Assembly (NCBI GenBank): GCA_032358165.1
Contig: JAALGY010000008.1
Span: 2,356,001-2,420,000 of the forward strand
Origin: Diplosphaera chodatii
Lineage: Eukaryota; Chlorophyta; Trebouxiophyceae; Prasiolales; Stichococcaceae
Direction of reading: 5' to 3'
Length of the DNA: 64,000 nt
Within the stretch, counting starts at the first letter, position 1, and the number at the start of each line of letters is the position of its first letter. The translations under genes were made by a program, and so were the position numbers. Below the pieces are notes generated by a model. It did no database searches. It worked only from the letters and a program-made list of their open reading frames with translations, and was not told the DNA's origin. Of the stretch, positions 46,802 through 59,000 are shown piece by piece.

Positions 46802-48617
46802 TCACACCAGCGGCTGCCGCTTCAGCTGCTGCGGGGTGCGCGGGTATCGCGCCGGCGTCCGCCCAGCTTTGTCCACCAGCACCGCGGTGCGCTGCCCCCG
46901 CTGCGAGTCGTGCGAGTCGACTAATTCGATGCCCCGCAGCCGGCCGCCCAGCAGCCGGATGGCGCGCGTCGCCCGCCGCACCTCCTCCTGCCAAGACGGA
47001 TCATATCAGCCAATCATCAGAGGGCAAGCGCCAGGGAGACATGATGTATTCAGCTTGCCGAGCATGCAATGGTCTGCGAGCTGGTATACAATGCGCGCAT
47101 ATGCTCTGTTCAGCATGGACGCTGCACCTGTACCCATCCATATGGTCCTGTCGGCATGCAAGCTTGCCGTAGGCATGTGTGGTTCTGTTCAGGAGGTGCT
47201 GCAATGCAGCGGCTGACCTGCGGTGCGGCGCCTTTAGCCACCACCAGCCGCCCCCCTGGCCGCACGAACGGCAGGCACAGCTCCGCCAGGGCGGGCATCT
47301 CCGCCACCGCCCGTGCCGTCACGACGTCACACGTCTGCGCGCACCAGACGCGCCGTGACTCCGACGGCGTGTCGCAGCAAGTGCCACCTCATGTGCATGT
47401 GCCGCTGGCAGCTCCAGCACCCGTCAGTCCCCTGCCCACATACAGAACCCCTGCAGACGCCCCTGATATCAGTTTGGCCCTTGTGGCCGTCAGAGGGGCC
47501 AGGCCCGTTCGGCGGCAGCTGCAGGGCGCGCACCTCCCTGTAGCGAGGGTCCTGCCCGGCGTCCTCGGCCCGCGCCCACACCGCCGCAACGTTGGCCAGG
47601 CCCATGCGCCCGGCCGCCGCCTCCACGAACCCGCACCGCTTCTTGAGCGCGTCCAGCATCAGCACCTGCGGCTGGCGCCAGGCGGTGTGGTGGGCCGGCC
47701 GACGGCGTGACTGAGGGGACACTGTGATGGAGGAGCGGCCTCTGCAACGCACTTGCTCCAGCCAGAGCGCTCGACCTGCTTGTGCTTGACAAAGCTGCTT
47801 TATTTGCAAGCAGATCCTGAATCCGTTTGGCACCTAGAAGGTCAGTCCTGACGCCCATACACTACCTGCCAGTGCGGGCGGCAGACGGCCAGCAGCAGGC
47901 CCGGCAGCCCGGCGCCGGAGCCCACATCCAGCAGGCGCACGGGCCAATCCGTCGCTGCTGCGTTTGATCTGTGGGCCTGCTCAGGAGGTGCAGCCGCTTC
48001 CAGCTGCCCTGTATGGCCTCCTGCGGGGCCGCTTCTCTGTGAGCTGGCTGTCGCACCGCCAGCGGCGGCGGCAGCATCCAGCAGCGGCAGCAGCGCCAGG
48101 CAGTCGCGCACGTGCCTCCGCACCTCCTCTGCATCCTTGGCACCTGCGGAGCGTTGCCGTCGCGTTGATCTCGGGACAACCGTCGCACCAATGGTCATGC
48201 GCATGCATATAGCTGGATCGCAGCTTAGGGGTGGCAACAGTAACACGTCAGCATACCCGTGAGGTTGTATTTTGCGTTCTCCTCCAGCAGGAAGTCGACA
48301 AAGACGTCGATCTGCTGCTGCTGGGTGCTGCTGAGGGCCTCAGCTGGGGCTGTTGACGAGGCGGGTGCTGCGGCAGTGACGGTGCAGCGCCAAAGCGCCG
48401 CCTGTCTGTTCCAGGTTGCACAATGGAAGTGCGCTGTCTGGCATGGCGGCTGTCTGTCAGCTGCAAGCACCCGCCGCAGCGCTCTACGACCCGGCAAGGC
48501 GCAGGGGGAGCGCACATTGCTGCCGCCACAGCTGGTGCGGCTGGTCACCAGCGATGGCGCAGCTGTCAGGGTCCGCATGACGCTTGCATGCAGGGTGAGG
48601 CAGGTTCGCAGACCCAT
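46802..48617 (-). CDS. rsmG: RsmG/GidB-type 16S rRNA m7G methyltransferase, probably organellar
   Basis: Five exons: 48617-48257, 48143-47866, 47665-47534, 47334-47218 and 46987-46802, giving 357 residues. The first roughly 80 residues are Arg/Ser/Ala-rich and resemble a transit peptide. The family core follows: FVDFLLEENAKYNLTG, then AEEVRRHVRDCLAL, the SAM-binding loop LLDVGSGAGLPGLLLA, VLMLDALKKRCGFVEAA, WARAED, CDVVTARAVAEMPALAELCL and GGRLVVAKG. Bacterial RsmG uses S-adenosylmethionine to methylate N7 of G527 in 16S rRNA; a nuclear copy most likely acts in the chloroplast. An insertion between HVRDCLALLPLLD and the SAM loop (Ala/Ser/Gly-rich) lengthens it relative to bacterial forms of about 210 residues. 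It is divergently arranged with the LysM-DUF3110 gene. Confidence 0.93.
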
Positions 48618-49077
48618 CACATGATAGGGAAGGCTTGAGGGCTCAGCAAGGTGCTATGGACATGGCAGCATGCTACTGCGGCCTGCGCATGCCTGAGGAG
48701 CGACTCACTTTCCAGTTTCAACTGCATGTAGGTTGTGCTCGATTGAACGCGGCTGCGAGAGCAGCATGACCCTTTCTGCTCAATCGCAAAGTGCCAGACT
48801 GGTAACAGATCTGGCCATCTGGGACATCGTGCAAATGCCATGCACCAAAAACCTCTCTCCATCAGCCAGAACATACTTTCATACTCGCTACGTGTTTATG
48901 CTATCACATCGTGAAGCTTGTATGCGTATGGCGTCCACGATACATGCGTCAGCTTGATCGAGCTTCAGGAAGCTTGGACAGGTGGGCGCAGTGCCCATAA
49001 TCATTGAGGCGTCTGCACATCTGTCGCAGCAGTTGGCGATGCGCGTAACTGTGATAGGAATTAGCCTCTGAGCGCTC
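48618..49077. promoter_or_regulatory. Head-to-head promoter region, RsmG / LysM-DUF3110
   Basis: About 460 bp separate two divergent genes whose products both look plastid-related. No consensus element was recognised. Confidence 0.4.
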
Positions 49078-52000
49078 ATGCTGAGGCGTACGCTGCCGAG
49101 GCCGCTGCAGCAGCCATGCATGCCATGGCGGCTGAACGGTCCGGCACGCCGTCAGCACGCAGCAGCGGCAGCGACGCCACGTGCGATGTTGACACCACAC
49201 CCTGGCAGACAGAAAGTGATCTGCAAACCATCAGCTTTCCTGGCAGACAATCAGCTGCACCAACGGCGGCGGCAGCGTGCATGCCGGGCCGCTGCAGCAG
49301 GCAGCAGCGCCGACAGCGCCCCTGGCTCGAGCGCAGGCGCGGCGACTAGTGACAGGTGCACGCTCAAGGCCTTTCCAGCGTGTAACCTGCAGTAAACGAG
49401 CTGCGCAAGCCGGGCGGATGCTTGCCGGGTTGTTTGGGTGCACGGCATTTCATTGTCAGGCCGAATGAATCCGGAGTCGTCCTCAGCCGTGCCTGTTGTG
49501 GCTCGCCGCACAGCTTGCTGAGTCGTCAGGCCATCACGAGCAGGGTGCTGGGCGTCAGAATCGAGGTGCGGGCGGGGGACACCATCGACGGCCTCGCCGC
49601 CGAGGTGGGGCTGCCGCGACAGGCGCTGCTCGCCGCCAACGCAGGTGAGCGAACTGGCAGCGACGCCCTCAGCGATGCAGCAGCACAGCATACCAGCAGC
49701 TTGCGCCCTGGGCAGCAAGCAGCGCCTCTTAGCACGCAGGTCCAGATGCGTGCACGTATGTCGGAGTGCGGAGATCAAGGTCGGTCATGGCATGATGTGT
49801 GCAGGGAGCCCCGACCTGACGACAGGCGATGTGCTGGAGGTGGTACTCGGCAGGGCGGCCGGCGGCAGCGACGCCGCCGTGGCCTCACTGCTGCGCAGCC
49901 TCCCGGGGACGGTCGAGGACGCAGAGGCAGGGGCGGCAGCGCAGGTAGAGGCCGCGGCAGCGCAGAGCGGCGGCGGCGGCCGGCTGCTGACTGACAGGCA
50001 GGCGGCACGGGCGGAGAGGAGAGCGGCGCGCCGGCAGCAGCTGCAGGAGTTCCGGGAGGAGGCTCTGCGGCGGCGGTGGGACCAGCGGGCAGCCGACGGG
50101 GTGGTGGCGGAGCAAGGTGGCAGCCGCCGGCGGGACGCCGCAGCCGGCGCGGGGCAGCCTGGGCAGCCGGCTGATATGGGAGCGGCTGAAGCGGCGGTCG
50201 CGGTGCCAGAGGCGGCCGCCGCGGCGCCGGCGGCGCCGCCGGCGGGCGGCCGCTGGCGGGACGGCGCCGCTGGCGTCGTCAGGTGCATGGGGCTGCTGGG
50301 CAGACCCTGGCTGACGCATCTGTAGCTGTGAGCAATCATCATGGCACACTGAAGCGGGTCACTCCGCCTGATACACTGCAGCAGCAGCGCGGGTCACCCT
50401 GATGCAGTGCTCATGCGTGATGTGCAGCTCCCCCACGGGCGTCGGCTTCCTCGCGGCGCTGGCGGCGGCGCTGCTGGGCTCCCGGCTGCTGCAGGCCACC
50501 GGCCGCGGCCGCGCCGCCGCCGCGCAGCGCGCAGCCTCGTCACCCGAGGAGGTGCGGTGCTGCGCTTTTAATTTAAATTTGGAATCAGTGTGCTTTTGAT
50601 GGCGTGCTGTAGGAAAGAGCAGAGCTGATCAGATGGAGTGCTTCTGGACGCACTGGTGTGCAAAACAGGCACCCTTGCGTGCGACGTTCTCCGGCAGATC
50701 TACCTTCCGGGATCCTGGTCTGCCATGCTGCTTGACAGGCGATGAAGGCGGCGGCGGAAGCGGCACGCGACGCCAGTGGTGCAGCTGCGGCAGCCGACGC
50801 CGGTGACGCCTGGCCGTCTGACGACCACATCCTCAGTGGGGGCCAGTCGGCAGCAGCCGCCACCGCAGCCACAGCACCCACCCTGGAGACGGCCGTGCCG
50901 GAGCCACCCGCGGGCAGGATGCCAGGACCCGGCGGCAGCAGCAGCGGCAGCAGCAGCGGCAGTGGAAATGGCACTACCCACCCTGGAGCCCACAGTGGAA
51001 ATGGTGCCCAGGCAGCCGGCCCCGCAGTCGCCGCGCCCACCGCGCAGCCTGTAGCAGGCAGCAGCGGCGCAGCCGAAGCACCGGATCTGCGGTCAGATCA
51101 ACAGCCTGCCACCGGTGCCGCCGCCGCCGCCGCCGCCGCCGGCAGCAGAAGCACCAGCACAAGCAGCGACGGCAGCCGCGGCGCCAGTGGCGCGCGCCCC
51201 AGCAAGGGTTTTGTGTTGGGGGCGGCGCCGGTGGACGCGAAGAACTTTATGGGGCTGCGGTACTTGGTGATGCTACGGGAGCAGGGCAGCGGCCGCGCGG
51301 TGGCGGTGTCGCTGCAGGGGGGCCTGGAGGCGGTGCTCGCATTCGAGGTGGGCTTTTGCATCGTTCCGCACCTTGCCCCTGCTGCCGGGTCGCCCGGAGA
51401 TGCACTGCAATGGCTTGCGGATATCTACTTGGCCATTACACTGAGCTATGCATAGCCGCGCCCAGCCACTAAACATGCAGCGCGCTGCTGCCGCCGCAGA
51501 GCCGGCAGGACGCGAACGGCTTCGCGGCCGTCACGGCTGCGGTCGAGTCGGAGGCGCCGGTGCTGCTGACGTTCCACAGCCCCGCCGACCTGGCGGCGCG
51601 CGTGGCGGGGCGCGGCTGCGGCCTGGTCTTCGTGCCCGCCGGCGCTGTGCAGGTGCCCTGCAGCGGGCCTTTGCAGTTTCAAACATGGTTGAGAGCACCT
51701 GCGCTGGCGGCTGGTCGGACCGATTGCTGGCTGCTGTGCCTTGCGTGGGCTTGTGATGACACGAGTCTGCCTGTGAAAGGCAAGCAGCGCGCGAGGTTTC
51801 AGCCAGGAGCTTTTGAAGTGGGGAGGGGCTGCTTCTGCAGGTGCGCGACGGCGACAGCCCCGCCGCGTTCTTCCGGGAGCTGTTCAGCGGCTGCCGCGTG
51901 CTCAGCACGGCCGCTGCCGCGGCCATGCTGCAGCGGCTGCGAAGCCCGGCGGCCTCGGCAGCAGGGCCGGCGCCTGCGGACGCAGCGCAGCAGCCCCAGC

Positions 52001-53461
52001 CAGAGCCGACGGCTGCGTCAGCAGCTGCGCCAACGGCTGGCGACGGCCAGCGGCAGCTGGAAGCAGAGGCTGGTGCAGCAGCCAGCGAGCAGCAAATCGC
52101 CCTGGGGCTCAGCTTCGAGCCGGTTGCTGAGAGCGGCACGGCTCCCGACGAGGTGATTCCTCCCCAGCAGGGCGGTGCGCACACTGCAGACGCCTCAAGT
52201 GAGGACGCCGCCCCAGCCGCTGCCGGCACCGTGATCGATGTGCCGGCAGACCCCAACAGCAGCAGCGTGAACGGCAGCAGCGGCGACGACAGCTCAGACA
52301 GCCAGGGTGTCGAGAGCCGCGGAACTGAAAGCAGCGACAGGCAGCCCGGCATCGGCCACCCCGGAGCGGCGGCACCACCTAGCGGCGCCACGCCCATCCT
52401 GCCGCCGGGTGCGTCGTGTGGTCGCCCTGCAGACCAGCAGATCAGTCTGCTCAGTGCACCATGAGCTGCTGTTCGGCCCTGCACGAGGAAGCTGCCTGAT
52501 GTTTGGAGCGCCGCTGCACTGCTCGGCTGCTGCGACGCAGCAGCACGCCGTGCGTGATTGCGCGTTTGGCATGTCACCGCACGTGTCACTGACGCCATTC
52601 CTGGCGCACAGGCACATGGCGGGAGCTGCGGTTCGTGTGTGTGCCGCACATCAGCTACAGGGCGGATGCCCAGGCGTTCAGCTTCCTGACGGCGGACCTG
52701 GCGCTGCCGGACGAGCCGCCCGCCCGCCACGTGCTGGTGCGCTTCTTGGAGGCTGGGCTTTCAAGATGCCACCAGCTTTGAGTACTCAGTAATCAGGTAT
52801 GATGCAGGGGCGTCGCAGACTGGCAGCCTGTGCTCTGTGTGCCACGTGCTGGTGAGCTGTTCGGAGGCTGGGCTTCAAGACGCCACCAGCTTTGCGTGCT
52901 TACTCGACAGGCGGACCTGCAAGGGCGGCCTACCTGATGGCCTGTGCAGCGCTGCCTTGGACTGGCTGAGCAGCAGCGTCAACGACAGCTGACGTGTGCC
53001 TGCAGGCCTTTGCGGACCGCAGCGATGCCCTGGCGACGCAGGCGGCCTTCCAGCGCGCGCCAGAAGCCTTCATGGCGCAGGTGGGCTGGCAAACACTGGT
53101 CGGACTGTTCTGACATCCTCCAGACATGTCTGCTGTCTGTTATCGTGCATCTCAGTCACACCTTCAGCGTCGTGCCCCTGAGTGTCCCCTGTGCAGTGCC
53201 AAGCCCTGGCTCCCTGCTTTGTTGCAGCACGAGCTGCGACATGTTATCCGGCGTGCCACCACGCCTTGAGTAGTCTCTGCATTGGTCACCCTGCAGTTGC
53301 GCGTTGAGCCGATGCTGCCGGCAGACGCGGCGGCGCTGGCGGCGGACTACGACTTCGACGGGCTGACGGTGTTTGCCGCCGGCGTGATGCGGCCCGGCAT
53401 GAGCCTGGAGGACCTGGCGCAGCTGGCGTTTGAGGGTTTACGGGGGGACCAGGCCCAGTAG
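49078..53461 (+). CDS. LysM and DUF3110-like protein, probably chloroplast
   Basis: Ten exons are well supported: 49530-49644, 49805-50282, 50428-50551, 50739-51347, 51500-51652, 51841-52408, 52612-52736, 53006-53080 and 53297-53461 plus at least one 5' exon. An ATG at 49078 opens an Arg/Ala/Pro-rich, transit-peptide-like stretch; its joining to 49530 is unresolved. A LysM module spans the first junction (VRAGDTIDGLAAEVGLPRQA, then LTTGDVLEV). A coiled-coil-like Arg/Glu stretch and one hydrophobic segment (GVGFLAALAAALLGSRLL) follow. GLRYLVMLREQGSG...LEAVLAFE with NGFAAVTAAVE and CGLVFVPAGAVQ matches the DUF3110 pattern of cyanobacterial and plastid proteins; a weaker second copy lies in the last three exons (RELRFVCVPHISYR...LTVFAAGVM). 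LysM usually binds N-acetylglucosamine polymers such as peptidoglycan or chitin. Function is otherwise unknown. Confidence 0.8.
52727..52910 (+). repeat. Intronic duplication of an exon end and its splice donor
   Basis: The sequence GCCACGTGCTGGTGCGC... at 52727 recurs 115 bp later as GCCACGTGCTGGTGAGC... at 52841, followed in both by GGAGGCTGGGCTTTCAAGA-type sequence and GCCACCAGCTTTG. The second copy lies inside the intron and offers a GTGAGC donor closer to consensus than the real GTGCGC. Confidence 0.75.
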
Positions 53462-53575
53462 TGCAGGGTCGATACAGGGTGCCTCATGGCCTGGAGGACC
53501 TGGTGCAGCTTGCACTCGAGCGGCTGCGTGGGGAGCAGGCCCTGTATTGTAGAGTTGATCCAGGGTCAGCGTGTG
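53401..53575 (+). repeat. 88-bp tandem duplication spanning the stop codon of LysM-DUF3110
   Basis: GCCTGGAGGACCTGGCGCAG at 53402 recurs as GCCTGGAGGACCTGGTGCAG at 53490, and the sequence following the stop recurs too (GGTCGATACAGGG / GAGTTGATCCAGGG). The downstream copy is in the 3' UTR. Confidence 0.75.
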
Positions 53576-54371
53576 CGGTGAGCCTCAAGAGGCTCTTGAA
53601 GCCTCAAGAGCCGGAGTCTGACACACTCAGGCAATGCAGAGTCCAGACACTGCGCAGATTGGGGCCTCTGGTGCCCTCTCTGTGCTGCCGCCTGGCGTGC
53701 GTGGCTGCTGGGTGCAAGACGCACTCTGAGGCGCCCTTGTGAGCCAGCGCTGTGTGGTCACATGCGGGTGGTGTGCCTGTCTTGCTACATGTTGCAACTA
53801 TAGTTCCACTCTCTTAGGTGCAGCACCTTCAAATAAAGCAGCCTGAACAAAAGGACACGCCATCTAAGCAGAGCATATGCCGAATCGTACATGAAGACAT
53901 GAGCAATACAAGGCAGGCAACGTTCACCGCATTGCAGCATCCAGAAGTGCCGCCGAATGTTAATCGGCGGGGGTTCACTGTTTTCATGTGCCAGCTGGTG
54001 CGATCTGCGGTTCTGAGTGAGCGAACAGGCCGGCCTCGTCAGGGTGTTGCATTCGCCTGGTGTAGAATCCACACTTATCCCGGTATCAACTGCACCTGCA
54101 TCTTCCACCAACATCCGCCATCGCCTTCAACGGCCATGGCGCCAAGTCCAACGTGATTTCAGAACACGAAAGGGTAAAGCGCAGTACCAGGATGATTATC
54201 ACCATTGTCCCATCGGTCATTTCCTCCTCCTGGCAGATTGTGAACGAGGTGTCCACTGCAGCCTGCATAGTCATAATGCATCCCTGTGCCGAGGTGTGAC
54301 GGGTGCGCACTCGCAGAGGGAAACACGCGCTGGGTGCTGTACCTTCACTTGAGCTTGAGCGAGCAGGCAGG
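53462..54371. other. Intergenic with inverted F-box gene 3' fragment
   Basis: It holds the 3' UTR of LysM-DUF3110, then at 53818-53950 a fragment described separately, then the 5' region of the compact F-box gene. Confidence 0.5.
53818..53950 (+). repeat. Inverted partial copy of the F-box gene 3' end
   Basis: GTGCAGCACCTTCAAA...GCAGCCTGAACA...GGACAC..CCATCTA..CAG.G here matches the minus strand at about 56097-55965, which is the last codons plus 3' UTR of the decayed F-box gene. About 130 bp are shared at high identity by eye, in opposite orientation. Confidence 0.75.
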
Positions 54372-55941
54372 ATGCAGCTGAGAAACGGGCGGAGCCGCGC
54401 CAGCCCACGGCCCACCCTGGATCCTCCGCAGCAGGTGGTGGAGGCACTGCTGGCGCGTGTGCCCTTTCCTGAAAGGTGCGGGGTCAAACCGAGGGCACCT
54501 GTCTTGCCCAACCCCTTGCCCACGCGAGGCTTTGCCATGCTTCTACCTTAAAAGGTAGGAGCATGGCATTAACAGCTTCGTTTATCGTTCGTGCAAACCA
54601 GGCGTCAGCTGCGCTGCAGGGTCCGGGCTGCGGGCGTGTGCCACGCCTGGCGCCAGCACCTGTCGCAGCCGCATTTGCAGCTGTGGCAGGCAAGCCTGGC
54701 GTTGGCAAGCCAGTGTATGTGCGGTGCCCCTAACAGTCAGCTACCATCTCACTTGGGTGGCTGTCCAGAGAACCGGCGCTTGTCAAGAAAGCTCAGCGTC
54801 AAGTGTCATTGTTGTGCAGGCGCTCAGTATCGAACATCAAGACAAGTGGGACACCGCAATCGACGAGGACGACGAGGTCACCCGTGACGACTTCGATTAC
54901 GAGGCTGAGCGGCGGCTGCAGCTGTTTCTGCCGCTGCAGCGCTGGCTGTGGACCCACGGCGGCGCGCTGCTGCAGGTCCAGTGCAACACAGCGTTCAATA
55001 CCATGGTGCGGGCTAGCATGCACAGCAGCGAGTTCCTGCCACACAAACAGGTTCTGTTGGGATGTGTACGCTGCGCACAAGCTGTATGCAGTGAGCATGT
55101 ATTCACGCATGTGCTCGCGGCACAAGGACTCTGCACAGCCACAAGCCAGCTTGTGTGTTCCTGGAAGCATGGTTAACACCGAGCTGGCTGTGGAGGGTCG
55201 GCGTTTGAGGGTTTCAAAAATGCAATGCCAGGCGCTGGCGGAGGACGGACTGCTGGCTGCGTTCTTGCAAGCCCTCGCTGCTGCTGCACCTTCACTCCAG
55301 GTGCATCCAGAGCACAGTTGTCCAGACTGAAGGCAGGGCGGCTTCAGGTGCCTCACAACGACTGGACAGTCGGACGATACAAATAGTCGCCATGCCGCCG
55401 CCTTGCTTGGCTCCGGTGTCTGTGCTCGAGTCATGCACGGTGCCTGCAATGCGGAAGACTGCTTGCATCTCATCGTGGTCATCACGTGCAACTGTTGTGA
55501 CAACAGCTGGACCCTGAGCTGGCGATGATGGGGCTCATCCAGGCTCCGCTGCAGCTGCCAAGCCTCCCCAGCGCCTACGCCGAAAGCGGCCTCAGCCTGG
55601 ACGACACAGTGAGCTCAGTCAGACTTCCAATTTTGTCTGCTAACCTGGTGTCTAGGCCGCCCTTTGCTAACACTAGCAGTGTTTGCTTGCTGACACTCAG
55701 GTGCACTTCCCGTGGCACATTTGCCTTGATCCTCGGGTTGCAACCGTGCAGCCTGCATGCGCAGGAGGTTGCGCTGCTGGCACAGCAGCGGGGTGCAGGC
55801 ATGCCGCCCATCAGGGTTGTGGCGGACCTGCCCCAGTCGGACCAGTGGGCTGCTGTCCACGTGGACCTGCCCTTCGAGGCAGTGAACGAGGTGCTGGGGG
55901 TGCAGCTGGAGCGCAGCATCATGCGCGGGGTGCCGACATGA
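54372..55941 (+). CDS. Compact F-box protein without LRRs
   Basis: Six exons: 54372-54475, 54602-54689, 54820-55050, 55232-55300, 55507-55608 and 55765-55941, giving 256 residues with every phase consistent. The F-box is split by the first intron: PPQQVVEALLARVPFPER and RVRAAGVCHAWRQHL. The next exon carries a conserved family segment (LFLPLQRWLWTHGGALLQVQ), then GLLAAFLQALAAAAPSLQ. The last exon (IRVVADLPQSDQWAAVHVDL) is related to the terminal exon of the decayed neighbour. F-box proteins usually bind Skp1 and present substrates to SCF ubiquitin ligases. Compared with the long paralogue at 60722, all LRR exons are missing, yet the frame is clean, so it may be a functional short form. The second intron is GC-AG (CAG|GCAAGC), as in the paralogue. 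Confidence 0.75.
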
Positions 55942-56080
55942 CTGCAGCGAGGCAAGTGTGCAGACTTTGAAGTTCCTTGTCGTTGTCGAGTTGGTGTTTG
56001 TTGCCTGCCTTGCATTGCTCGTGTCTTCATATACAGTTCGATTCGGCATGTGCTCCGCTGTAGATGGTGTGTCCTATTGT

Positions 56081-59000
56081 TCAGGCTGCTTTGAAGGTGC
56101 TGCACTCTGCCACATTGATCCGGACCCCTGGCACAATGCTGCGGTCCATCTGCTCCCCAAGCATGTCATTGACCTTGCTGAAAGGCAGTTCCACATCCAC
56201 CGCAGCCCACTCATCCGACTGGGGCATCTCTCGTACCACCCTGATGGGTCTCAAGCCTGGCTTCCGGCGCCGTGACAGCTCAGCCTCCTCCTGCAGGAGC
56301 GTGGTACAGTGTCAGCCCGGAGCCATGCTTGGTTGCTTGTGCGAACATACAGCCCAACAAATGTACCAGCCCTGTGGGCGCTGGTTGCAAGCGCAGCATT
56401 GAGCTGCTCGGGAAACTGATGCTCTTTGTGACATCACCGTGTGTAGGTCGCATGTAGTCTTGTCCCATTTGATGAGGGACCCGAACGTCTGCACTCTCGC
56501 CTACACCGGCATGCCATTTTTGTCCTTACTCAGGCCAGGCCAGTCCGCCAGCCTCTGCCAAGTGCTTTGCTCATGCAGCAGGGGACCAGCGCGGCAGCGT
56601 CAGTATAGAGAACAAAAGCCCCGTGTGCAAGGCGGACCGACATGCAACGTCTGTTGTCGTGCCTCATCAAGGGGCGCCGCTTCTCGAGCTTCCACCACTG
56701 GCAGCGCCAGTTGCTCCAGGGTTGGCATCGCGGCAATCGCCTGAAGAGTGTCGAACCTGCAGCAGGGTCCCGAACATCTGGGTGATGCCCATGGCATGAG
56801 CAATAGCACGCACACTGTGACGCATGTCACACTCGCTGACTGTGCAACAGCATGGTGCGAAGGTGCTGGTGTGCGGCCAGCACAAATCACCATACTGATG
56901 CATACAACCGGACAGGGTGCAGTGCTTACCGGACAGAACATGTATAGAATTGGTTGGCCATGTCGTGGTCACACCGCAAGTCCAACCATCCAGGACGCCA
57001 GCTGCCCACAGGACACAAGCGATACATGATCAGGGTATTGGTGACACCTCGGGCAGCTGGAGGCACGGCCATGCCAGCGATTCTGCCATGTGCTGCTGAC
57101 AGCAAATGTGAACTGTCCCGTGAGGCAGATACCGTCCCCGGCGCATCGCACGTGCAAGCAGTGTGCTGAGCATGCTGCGCACTTCACATGCTGCGCACTT
57201 TGTGCAGGGGCGCTGCCGCCAGCTTGGCATAGCCGGCTTGCTGCAGTTTCCAGTTGTGCGACAGGTTGAGCAGCTGCAGCCGCGGCAGGTTGCACAGCCC
57301 CCGCTGGTACCGCAGGACGATTGCATTGTCTCCGTTTGGTGCTGCCAGATGCCCATATGCAAATGCGAAGAACAGCCCGCATCAACGTCGCACCAGGTGC
57401 AGGCTGAGCAGGTCGGGCAGCGCCGCAGCGGCGGTGCAGATGTCCTCCAGGAGGTGCGTGCCGATTTCCTGCAGTCCGCGCAGCGCCAGGTGGCGCAGGT
57501 GCTGCAGCTGCGGCACACAGCTGGAGAGAAAGCCGTAGCCGTGGGAGGCGTGGTCGGAGTACTGCTGCCTGTGCGTGCTCAGCGGCGCCAGCACGAGCTG
57601 CGTCAGCCCCAGCGGCAGCCGGCCTGGCCAGTCCGGCAGCACCGCCTGCAGAGCATATGTACGAAAATCGCGCCTGAGCTCCTGGGTGGCGCTCTTTGTC
57701 TCCTCAGCTCCTGCGAATCCTTATCCCCTCAGCAGCGGTGATGGCCGGATGACTGGTGTCAAATCTGGGCTGTCGTTTGCCCCCAGGCATGTGCCACTGA
57801 GCATGCTCATTCAAGCACCCGCCCTCCTGTCATTCTGTGCAAAGGCACGACCATACCTGCAGTGCCTGCAGGGTCGTCAGGGTACTGAACTGATCCCGGA
57901 GCTCCCAGCCCTCCTCGCTTGCCTGGTCGAAGTTGGCCCTGAGGTTCAGCCGCCACAGCTGCGGGACCAAGCACACAGCTGGGCGTCGAGACGGCGTGCA
58001 TCGCCCAAGGCCAGCCAGAAGCGGCCTGCTGACAAAACAAAACCACAGCAGCTAGCGCTACACCTGCACACTTTATGCTGGGCCTATGATGAGGGCAACT
58101 GGTTTGTAGTGCAGCAGGTCAACGTGTGAAGCTGCAGTGCCAAGCGGACTGCACCATGCCGTAGGGCACGTGCATCTGCACAGACAGCTCTGCCACAGCA
58201 GTATCAGTGGGAGATCGTCCCACAGATGAGCAGACGCAGCACCTGGGGCAGGCGCGGCAGGTCGTCGGGGGTGTGCCTCCAGCCGACGTTGTGCAGTGCC
58301 AGGCTGCTCAGCGGCGCGAGCCGCGTCATCGACGCCGGCAGCGGCTTCTCGCTCACCGCTACGCTCGACCAGCGCGGGATGTCGGCGTCGGCTGGGAGGT
58401 GGCCCAGCACCAACGTCTGCAGCACCTGCAGAAGGTTGTTGCAGGGACTGGAATTTGCGCAGTATGCCAACCCTGCAACATTGCATTGCAACCGAGCGCA
58501 AATTCCAAAGCTCGTTGGGCAACATGTGCTGCTGCACAGCAACTATAGCGCCTGACTCGCACCAGTGTCCACAGGCAGCATGGGATGTGCGCACCGGGCA
58601 CCTCTCGGCGATTCCATCCAGCAGTACCATGAAGTCTGGCGTCTCGGCCGCCAGGCGCTTGGGACCTTGCAGCTCTGCCACGGCTGCTGTCGTGTACCTA
58701 CTGCTGTCGTCGTCCTCGACCGCCAGATCCTGTAGACACAGTGGCCAGGGCAGCTTAGAGTTGACGCACTTAGACCCTGGGGACGCAACAGCAACTCCTG
58801 TTGCAGCTTGCTGCGTCGGTTCTCAAGCCTCAGGCCCTCAACCCTACTCTGCGACAGCAGGCTCTCACATCATGCCACCACCGCTCACGTGCCTAGCTGC
58901 CCGTCCACATCATGTGCAGTGCCGCTTGGAACCCGCCCCCGAGCTGCTGTCACGGTGCCTCACCTGCAGCAGCGGCAGCTGGGTGAGGCACGCCACGAGG

